This document shows positions 1 to 4,895 of a DNA stretch of 6,417 bases, piece after piece. Every line of letters starts with the position of its first letter. The first letter of the stretch is position 1. Origin of the DNA: Bacilli bacterium. GTDB taxonomy: Bacteria > Bacillota_I > Bacilli_A > RF39 > UBA660. The notes below the pieces were generated by a model. The model worked only from the letters and a program-made list of their open reading frames with translations, was not told the DNA's origin and made no database searches. The DNA lies in the NCBI GenBank assembly GCA_024683115.1, contig JAIKYM010000140.1, forward strand, positions 1-6,417, read 5' to 3'. The translations under genes were made by a program, and so were the position numbers.

Positions 1-287
1 GCCATAAATAAATATAATTTATTATTATCTACTGAATATACTACATCTCTATAGTTAGATATATCCAATAAAGATATTTCTTTACCATCTTCCGTAAAAG
101 CAACTATTAGTTTAAAATCTTTTTGTGCGATGGACATTATATTATTTGTTGGTTCAACAGTATTATTATTTGTATTATTATTATTATTTTGTGTATTTCC
201 TTTTTTATTAAAGAAGAATATACAACCTACTGTAATACCTGCTATTAATATTAGTGCAATTATTCCAATTAAAACCTTTTTATTCAT
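1..287 (-). CDS. Single-pass membrane protein, 3' part beyond window edge
   Basis: This partial gene encodes at least 95 residues and is open to the left edge, so its C-terminus is not in the window. The protein begins with MNKK followed by a hydrophobic helix (about residues 5-26), then KKG and an asparagine-rich linker (residues 31-49, with runs of 5 and 3 Asn). From about residue 52 a more ordinary, probably beta-rich domain starts (KDFKLIVAF, GKEISLLDIS). The likely topology is a short cytoplasmic N-terminus, one membrane anchor and an external domain. The start ATG overlaps the end of scpB by 8 bases. Its ribosome binding site GGAG (297-300) lies inside the last scpB codons, 9 bases before the ATG, so translation is probably coupled to scpB. 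I do not recognise the family. The reading frame and RBS make the gene itself credible. Confidence 0.8.
   Translation of the reverse strand, partial: MNKKVLIGIIALILIAGITVGCIFFFNKKGNTQNNNNNTNNNTVEPTNNIMSIAQKDFKLIVAFTEDGKEISLLDISNYRDVVYSVDNNKLYLFM
162..188 (-). repeat. AAT triplet repeat coding an Asn-rich linker
   Basis: Read on the minus strand, five AAT codons, one ACA and three more AAT codons encode residues 34-42 of the partial membrane protein. It joins the membrane helix to the external domain. Changes in triplet number would alter linker length without shifting the frame. Low-complexity Asn linkers are common in AT-rich genomes, so this may be only compositional drift. Confidence 0.7.
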
Positions 288-900
288 TTATATCATCTCC
301 ATTTTCTATAGTTTCAGCTCTTTCTTTATATATTGATGAGAATAATTCAACTTCACTTTTATCCTCATCGTTAGTTTCTTGTTTAATTTCTGGTAGATCA
401 TCAATAGTAGCTAATCCAAAGTAATCTAAGAACTCTGATGTTGTTTTATATAGATTAGGTCTGCCTGGCATATCACTTTTACCTGCCTCTTTAACTAATC
501 CTTTAGCAACTAACTTTCTTACTAATTGTCCAGATTGAACCCCTCTTATATCAGATATTTCTGAATTAGTTATTGGTTGTCTATAAGCTATTATTGCAAG
601 TATTTCTAATGCTGCATTAGATAACTTATTTGTTGTAGGATTATAAGCTAACTTTTCATAGTATTCTTTATGTTCTTGTTTTGTTGTTAATTTAAAAGCA
701 TTACCTAGATAAGATATTCTTAATCCATATTCTGTTCCTTCATATCTTTTCTTTAATTCTTTTAAATACTCTTTTATATCTTCTTCTTTTTCATCCATGA
801 TTTCAGATAAACTTTTAATATCTATTCCTTCATCACCAACTACAAATAAGATTCCTTCAAGAATACCTATTTTATTTTTTAAATTATCATCCATATACAT
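280..900 (-). CDS. scpB: Segregation and condensation protein B (ScpB)
   Basis: ScpB is a winged-helix dimer that binds the central part of the kleisin ScpA and, with it and SMC, forms the bacterial condensin complex that compacts and separates sister chromosomes in the cytoplasm. The 206-residue product has the family layout. The first winged helix is at about residues 5-75 (LKNKIGILEGILFVVGDEG). The second is at about 90-160, with the diagnostic LSNAALEILAIIAYRQPIT, the IRGVQS motif, the GRPNLYKTT motif, and FGLATIDDLP at 161-170. An acidic tail of about 35 residues follows. I chose the ATG at 900, which shares one base with the scpA stop (TGATG). A GTG one codon upstream and an ATG at 894 are alternatives. 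No strong Shine-Dalgarno precedes it, which fits reinitiation after scpA. The last codons also carry the RBS of the next gene. Length is near the family norm. Confidence 0.96.
   Translation of the reverse strand: MYMDDNLKNKIGILEGILFVVGDEGIDIKSLSEIMDEKEEDIKEYLKELKKRYEGTEYGLRISYLGNAFKLTTKQEHKEYYEKLAYNPTTNKLSNAALEILAIIAYRQPITNSEISDIRGVQSGQLVRKLVAKGLVKEAGKSDMPGRPNLYKTTSEFLDYFGLATIDDLPEIKQETNDEDKSEVELFSSIYKERAETIENGDDINE
297..300 (-). promoter_or_regulatory. Ribosome binding site inside the scpB 3' end
   Basis: GGAG on the minus strand lies 9 bases before the ATG at 287 and sits within the final GDD codons of scpB. It supports that ATG as a real start and ties translation of the last membrane protein to that of scpB. 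Confidence 0.65.
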
Positions 901-1622
901 CACACCATTTCTACTGTAATATTTCCAAATGTTTTATCTTGTGTAATATTTATTTCTTTATTTTTACTCATCTCTAATATAGATAGAAATGTTACAACTA
1001 CATAAGGTTTAGTTACTTCTTCAAATAAGGAAGTAAAATCACATTTCTTTCTACTTTTTAATATACTTCTTATTTCACTAGTTCGTTCTTGTACTGAATA
1101 CTCTTTACGAGTAATTTTAGTATTAAGTGGTTTATTGTACTTTTCCCTTTCTAAGAATGATTTAAAAGCATTTACTAAATCATCTAGAGTTGTATCACCT
1201 TGAACTACTGTAGTTGAATCTTTATATTCTGATAGACTACTAGGTAACTTAGTATAGAATTCAGATCTTTTATCTTCTAGTATACTAAATTCACCGGTAA
1301 TTCTTTTCATTTCTTCATATTCTAATAATTTCTTTCTTAAATCTTCTTCTGAATTAATTTCAAAGTCTTCATCTTCTTCTTGTACCTCATCATCTTTGTG
1401 TAACAATAGTTTTGATTTTAAGTGAATAAGTTCAGATGCCATTACTAGGTATTCAGAAGCAACATCCATATTCATATCTTTACTACTATTTATAAAATCA
1501 ATATATTGTTTGGTAATACTTTCTACATTGATATTATAAATATCCATTTGATTAGATCTAATTAAATGTAATAAAAGGTCCAACGGACCTTCAAAATCAT
1601 TTATACAGAAATTGTATATCAT
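900..1622 (-). CDS. scpA: Segregation and condensation protein A (ScpA, kleisin)
   Basis: ScpA is the kleisin subunit that bridges the heads of an SMC dimer and recruits ScpB. The 240-residue protein opens with the family signature FEGPLDLLLHLI (residues 10-21), followed by MDIYNINVESITKQY and SEYLVMASELIHLKSKLLL (56-74), the N-terminal helical region that contacts the SMC neck. An acidic linker rich in Glu and Asp covers about 77-95. The C-terminal winged helix that binds the SMC head is at about 175-240 (FTSLFEEVTKPYVVVTFLSILEM). Length is typical. The ATG overlaps the TGA of the upstream membrane protein gene as ATGA. AAAGGA (1634-1639) lies 11 bases upstream, a slightly long but usable spacing. 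The gene ends in TGA overlapping the scpB ATG by one base. No SMC gene is present in the window. Confidence 0.97.
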   Translation of the reverse strand: MIYNFCINDFEGPLDLLLHLIRSNQMDIYNINVESITKQYIDFINSSKDMNMDVASEYLVMASELIHLKSKLLLHKDDEVQEEDEDFEINSEEDLRKKLLEYEEMKRITGEFSILEDKRSEFYTKLPSSLSEYKDSTTVVQGDTTLDDLVNAFKSFLEREKYNKPLNTKITRKEYSVQERTSEIRSILKSRKKCDFTSLFEEVTKPYVVVTFLSILEMSKNKEINITQDKTFGNITVEMV

Positions 1623-2629
1623 TTACAATCAAATCCTTTACTCTTTTGTGCATAAGCAATTTTGTTTACTTTTGTATTTAAAGAATAATAATTGTTATCT
1701 ACAACTGTTGTTGGAATAGTATATCCACTATCTAATACTATATTAGCAGTAAATATATAACCATCTTCATTTTCTTCAACAGTGGCAACAGATGTTCCTA
1801 AGTTTTCTGCTTTCTTTCTTGATAAAGTTAATTGATTAATATATTCATCATCTGAATAAGCTGAATGTAATACATTATCTACATCACTTATAGATATCAA
1901 GAAATCATTTTTAAATCCATATGTAATAGTTCTATCATCTCTAGTACATATCATACTTGCATAACCTTGTTCAGTTACACCAGTTAATTGGAATGCAGGA
2001 TAATCATCTGAAGTCATTTCAACTATCTTACCTTGGTAAGCTAAACTGTTATTAAATTTAATTCCAGCTACTCTTAATTTATATTGTTTTTCAACATTAT
2101 CAATAGTACCAATTAATTTAATACTAGCAAGTTCATTACCAGATGAAGACGAAACTACCATATAGTATTCTCCATCATCAAGATTAACTACACCTGTATA
2201 AGAATACATAGTACATGTTAAAGTTCCTTCTGATAAAGAAATATCTTTAAGAATAATATTCTTATACTTAATCTTACTTTCTCCTGATAATAATTGTAAT
2301 TTAGAACCATCTAAGAATTCATTTACTTCTTCACCAGGATTATTTTGAGATATAGGTGTATCAATAACTGCATCTGGATGCAATAATCTATATAAAGCAC
2401 TATTCTCATCATTCATCATATTATTAATAAATGGTAAAGCAGCAAATACAATTCCAAAAAGTAAGAATAATTCAATAACCATAATAGGTTTACCAATCTT
2501 TTCTTTTCTTAATTCACCTATAATTTCAGCATGAATTAAACGAGGATCTTGTTGTTCTTCAACAACAGGAGCTGCTTGTATAGTTGGTTGAACATCATTT
2601 TGTACATTAACTTGATTATTATCTTCCAT
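1619..2629 (-). CDS. Single-pass membrane protein heading the scpAB operon
   Basis: The family of this 336-residue protein is not recognised. Residues 1-28 are polar and Asn/Gln-rich. Residues 29-46 form a charged, amphipathic-looking stretch (RLIHAEIIGELRKEKIGK). Residues 47-67 form one membrane helix (PIMVIELFLLFGIVFAALPF). The remaining 265 or so residues look like an extracytoplasmic beta-rich domain (LQLLSGESKIKYKNIILKD, TLTCTMYSYTGVV, GEYYMVVSSSSG, KLRVAGIKFNNS). Cysteines are at 139, 228 and 335. The positive charges just before the helix favour an N-in, C-out topology. The start is supported by GAGGG (2636-2640) 6 bases upstream and by a promoter just before it. The last bases overlap scpA as ATGA, so its translation is probably coupled to ScpA synthesis. 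There is no enzyme motif I can see. Its operon position suggests, but does not show, a role linked to the chromosome or to division. Confidence 0.85.
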   Translation of the reverse strand: MEDNNQVNVQNDVQPTIQAAPVVEEQQDPRLIHAEIIGELRKEKIGKPIMVIELFLLFGIVFAALPFINNMMNDENSALYRLLHPDAVIDTPISQNNPGEEVNEFLDGSKLQLLSGESKIKYKNIILKDISLSEGTLTCTMYSYTGVVNLDDGEYYMVVSSSSGNELASIKLIGTIDNVEKQYKLRVAGIKFNNSLAYQGKIVEMTSDDYPAFQLTGVTEQGYASMICTRDDRTITYGFKNDFLISISDVDNVLHSAYSDDEYINQLTLSRKKAENLGTSVATVEENEDGYIFTANIVLDSGYTIPTTVVDNNYYSLNTKVNKIAYAQKSKGFDCK

Positions 2630-2654
2630 TTCAATCCCTCTATTCTCACATTAA

Positions 2655-2663
2655 ATTATATCA
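2655..2663 (-). promoter_or_regulatory. Extended -10 promoter of the membrane protein-scpA-scpB operon
   Basis: The minus strand reads TGATATAAT, a perfect -10 hexamer (2655-2660) with the TGn extension. At 17 bp spacing the -35 position reads TTTTAT, a poor match, so the promoter would depend on the extended -10. The start of transcription would fall near 2648, giving a leader of about 20 bases that holds little besides the ribosome binding site. Confidence 0.7.
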
Positions 2664-2679
2664 AAAATAATAATAAAAT

Positions 2680-2711
2680 AAAATAAAAAAGTAGAATATT
2701 ACTCTACTTTT
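2680..2711 (-). terminator. Intrinsic terminator of miaB
   Basis: On the minus strand AAAAGTAGA (2703-2711) pairs with TCTACTTTT (2687-2695) around a 7-base loop (2696-2702), followed by T-rich sequence (TTTTTTATTTT). The left arm of the stem is the coding sequence of the last MiaB residues, and the TAA stop lies in the loop. The G/C content is low, so strength may be moderate. Confidence 0.72.
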
Positions 2712-4108
2712 CCATTCATTGAAAATGACTTGGTATCAGTTATTGTTACTTCTACTATTTCACCTAATAAAGATTCATCACAATCTACATTAACTAACTT
2801 CATAGTTTCTGTATATCCTGCTAGTTTATATTTATCTCTATCAGAATAATCAGTTAATAACACTTTAACCTTTTTATCTTGATATTTAGCATTAGATTCA
2901 TTTGAATATTTATTAATTAATTCATTTAATCTATGTAATCTATCTTCTTTTTCACTTAATGGAGTATTATCTTCCATTGAAGCTGCAGGAGTTCCTACTC
3001 TAGGACTAAAGATAAATGTAAATGCACCATCGTACTTACACTTATTAACAACATTTAATGTTTCTTGGAAATCTTCTTCTGTTTCACCAGGGAAGCCTAC
3101 AATTATATCTGTTGTTATAGATGCATTAGGCACTCTTTCTTTAATCTTATTAAATAGTTCTAAATATTCTTCTTGAGTATACCTTCTACCCATTAGTCTT
3201 AATATTCTATCTGATCCACTTTGAAGAGGTAAATGAATATAAGGCATGATATTATCATATTTAGCAATTATATCTATCATTTCATCTGTAAAATTCCATG
3301 GATGAGATGTTACAAATCTTACTCTTTCAATACCTGTTTTTGCTGTTTCTTCTAATAACTTAGCAAAAGATATTTCATCTTCTCTATCTCTTCCATAAGC
3401 ATTAACATTTTGTCCAAGTAACGTAACTTCTTTATAACCCATTTGTTTTAACTTACATACTTCTTTTAATATATCTGATGATTTACGTGATCTTTCTTTA
3501 CCTCTTGTATATGGAACTATACAATAAGTACAAAACTTATCACATCCATACATGATATTAACCCATGCAGAATATTTAGATGCTCTAACAAATGTTTCTC
3601 CTACTTCATAAACATTTTCATCATTAGATTTAACTTCAATATTTAACTTACCATCTAAATTCATTAAGTATTCAGGTAATTCATGTATATTATGTGTACC
3701 AAATACTAAATCTACATATTTATGATTTTTCATCAAATCATCAATAACAGATTTTTCTTGTGCCATACAACCACAAATGCATATTATTAAATCTTTATTT
3801 TCTTTTTCTTTAATATGTTTACATCTTCCTAAGAATCCATAGAACTTATCATGAGCATTTTCTCTAATAGCACAAGTATTTAATAATACTAAATCAGCAT
3901 CTTCCATCTCTTCAGTTGGAACAAAACCTAAATTTTCTAATATACCTGCTATCTCTTCTGAGTCATGAACGTTCATTTGGCATCCATAAGTACGAATATA
4001 ATATTTCTTATCTAAGAATTTATTATTCATAATAGGATTTACATAAATAAACTCTGTATTATTATCACTTGTTCTTCTTTTAGCTTCTTGCATATCTGGT
4101 AATCTCAT
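2699..4108 (-). CDS. miaB: tRNA-2-methylthio-N6-dimethylallyladenosine synthase (MiaB)
   Basis: MiaB is a radical-SAM iron-sulfur enzyme that adds a methylthio group to i6A at position 37 of tRNAs reading U-starting codons, giving ms2i6A, which stabilises decoding. The 469-residue protein has all three family domains. The N-terminal methylthiotransferase domain (about 35-150) carries the three auxiliary-cluster cysteines C43 (YGCQMN), C79 (NTCAIRE) and C114 (GCMAQ). The radical-SAM domain (about 180-400) has C189, C193 and C196 (YGCDKFCTYC, then IVPYTRGKERSR). The C-terminal TRAM RNA-binding domain is at about 405-468. MWVNIMYGCDKFCTYC-type wording here matches Bacillus MiaB rather than the related MtaB or RimO. 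The start has a good RBS, GAGG, 8 bases upstream. The roughly 34-residue N-terminal extension before YYIRTYGCQ is usual in this lineage but shorter than in Bacillus subtilis. The gene is divergent from lexA and monocistronic here. Its partner MiaA is not in the window. Confidence 0.97.
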   Translation of the reverse strand: MRLPDMQEAKRRTSDNNTEFIYVNPIMNNKFLDKKYYIRTYGCQMNVHDSEEIAGILENLGFVPTEEMEDADLVLLNTCAIRENAHDKFYGFLGRCKHIKEKENKDLIICICGCMAQEKSVIDDLMKNHKYVDLVFGTHNIHELPEYLMNLDGKLNIEVKSNDENVYEVGETFVRASKYSAWVNIMYGCDKFCTYCIVPYTRGKERSRKSSDILKEVCKLKQMGYKEVTLLGQNVNAYGRDREDEISFAKLLEETAKTGIERVRFVTSHPWNFTDEMIDIIAKYDNIMPYIHLPLQSGSDRILRLMGRRYTQEEYLELFNKIKERVPNASITTDIIVGFPGETEEDFQETLNVVNKCKYDGAFTFIFSPRVGTPAASMEDNTPLSEKEDRLHRLNELINKYSNESNAKYQDKKVKVLLTDYSDRDKYKLAGYTETMKLVNVDCDESLLGEIVEVTITDTKSFSMNGKVE

Positions 4109-4131
4109 GATTATCGCCTCACATCTATGAA

Positions 4132-4140
4132 ATTATAACA
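4132..4140 (-). promoter_or_regulatory. Extended -10 promoter of miaB
   Basis: The minus strand reads TGTTATAAT, a perfect -10 hexamer (4132-4137) with the TGn extension. The -35 region at 16-18 bp spacing is AT-rich and matches poorly. Transcription would start near 4125, leaving a leader of about 17 bases containing the GAGG ribosome binding site. Confidence 0.68.
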
Positions 4141-4173
4141 TAAATAATTAAAAAAATCTCTATAAAATTATTT

Positions 4174-4185
4174 AAACATTTGTTT
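4174..4185. promoter_or_regulatory. Candidate LexA operator 1
   Basis: AAACATTTGTTT is a perfect inverted repeat of AAAC and GTTT around 4 bases. The Bacillus-type LexA box is CGAAC, 4 bases, GTTYG. This site has GTTTG on the right and TAAAC on the left, so one half-site is consensus-like and the other is A-shifted. It overlaps the first two bases of the lexA -35 hexamer, where bound LexA would block RNA polymerase. Confidence 0.55.
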
Positions 4186-4212
4186 GACATTCGTATAAAT
4201 GTTTGATATATT
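4184..4212 (+). promoter_or_regulatory. Sigma-A promoter of lexA
   Basis: A perfect -35 TTGACA (4184-4189) and a -10 TATATT (4207-4212) are separated by exactly 17 bases. Transcription would start around 4219, giving a leader of about 19 bases. The position places an upstream in-frame ATG at 4199 inside the promoter, so that ATG cannot be the start for transcripts made here. Confidence 0.85.
4192..4205. promoter_or_regulatory. Candidate LexA operator 2
   Basis: CGTATAAATGTTTG matches the CGAAC-N4-GTTYG layout with a consensus right half (GTTTG) and a left half that keeps three of five bases. Its centre is 19 bp from that of operator 1, and it fills the spacer up to the lexA -10. It is weaker than operator 1 as a palindrome, but its position fits autorepression. 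Confidence 0.42.
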
Positions 4213-4222
4213 TTTCTTATAT

Positions 4223-4229
4223 AAGGAGG
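4223..4229 (+). promoter_or_regulatory. Ribosome binding site that fixes the lexA start
   Basis: AAGGAGG is a near-perfect Shine-Dalgarno sequence 8 bases before the ATG at 4238. It decides that start over the in-frame ATG at 4199, which has no such site. Confidence 0.9.
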
Positions 4230-4237
4230 CTCAAGAA

Positions 4238-4867
4238 ATGAGAAAATCATCTGGTAATAATTTAACAAGTAAACAAGCAATTGTATTAGACTATTTAAAA
4301 AAGTTTATAGCTGAACATGGATATCCTCCAGCTGTAAGAGAAATATGTGAAGGATTAAAATTATCTTCACCTGCAACAGTTCATACACATTTAAAAGAAT
4401 TAGAAAAAAAAGGTTTCATCAATAAACAAGATTCTAAATTTAGAACTATAGAAATATGTGGTGAAAATGAATATAAAGAACAAGATGAAGTCGTATCTGT
4501 TCCACTACTTGGAAGAGTTGCATGCGGTAATCCTATTGAAGCAATTGAAAATCCTGAAGATTTCTTCTCATTACCTGCTTCATTAATACCTGAAAATAAA
4601 ACAATATTTACTCTTCAATGCACTGGTGATTCAATGATTGATGCTGGTATATTTGATAAAGATATAGTTATAGTTGCTCAACAACCTACATGTAACAATG
4701 GAGATATAGTTGTAGCTATGACTGAAGATAATGATGTAACACTTAAAAGATTTTATAAAGAATCTGATCATATTAGATTACAACCTGAAAATGATGCTTT
4801 AGATCCAATTATATTAAATAACTGTACTATATTAGGTAAGGCTATTGGATTATATAGAAAAATATAA
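4238..4867 (+). CDS. lexA: LexA repressor, SOS response regulator
   Basis: LexA represses SOS genes as a dimer. It is inactivated when RecA on single-stranded DNA stimulates its self-cleavage. The 209-residue product has an N-terminal winged helix (about 8-70; LTSKQAIVLDYLKKF, then the recognition region LKLSSPATVHTHLKELEKKGFI, which resembles Bacillus LexA more than E. coli LexA). A short linker leads to the S24-type peptidase domain (about 86-209). The catalytic serine is S132 (CTGDSMIDAGI) and the catalytic lysine is K170 (VTLKRFY). The cleavage loop reads GRVACGNPI, so the scissile bond is C96-G97 where most LexA proteins have Ala-Gly. The start at 4238 is set by the AAGGAGG site and by the promoter position. 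The gene is divergent from miaB, has its own promoter with two candidate LexA operators, and ends in a strong terminator. Confidence 0.97.
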   Translation: MRKSSGNNLTSKQAIVLDYLKKFIAEHGYPPAVREICEGLKLSSPATVHTHLKELEKKGFINKQDSKFRTIEICGENEYKEQDEVVSVPLLGRVACGNPIEAIENPEDFFSLPASLIPENKTIFTLQCTGDSMIDAGIFDKDIVIVAQQPTCNNGDIVVAMTEDNDVTLKRFYKESDHIRLQPENDALDPIILNNCTILGKAIGLYRKI

Positions 4868-4895
4868 GAGTTAGATATAAATCTAACTCTTTTTT
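4866..4895. terminator. Bidirectional intrinsic terminator shared by convergent genes
   Basis: AAGAGTTAGAT (4866-4876) pairs perfectly with ATCTAACTCTT (4881-4891) around the loop ATAA. On the plus strand it is followed by TTTT, giving a strong terminator for lexA whose stem begins at the stop codon. On the minus strand the same stem is followed by a looser T-rich stretch (TTATATTTTTC), so it can also end the transcript of the cadherin-like gene, whose stop codon lies on its flank. Confidence 0.88.

Noticed and set aside
222..287. Lipoprotein signal in the partial membrane protein (ITVGC at residues 18-22)
   Set aside because: The -3 position is Thr instead of Leu, Val or Ile, and the hydrophobic stretch continues past the cysteine (IFFF), so a plain membrane anchor is more likely.
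130..336. 68-codon plus-strand reading frame of hydrophobic residues
   Set aside because: It lies opposite the partial membrane protein and the scpB 3' end. Its Phe/Leu/Ile-rich product is what AAT- and AAA-rich coding sequence gives on the other strand, and it has no plausible RBS.
898..903. GTG at 903 as the scpB start
   Set aside because: The adjacent ATG at 900 overlaps the scpA stop as TGATG, a usual coupling arrangement, and the extra residue adds nothing to the conserved domain.
4109..4186. SOS control of miaB from the same operators
   Set aside because: The candidate LexA sites lie more than 30 bp upstream of the miaB -10, outside the core promoter, so repression of miaB is not supported.
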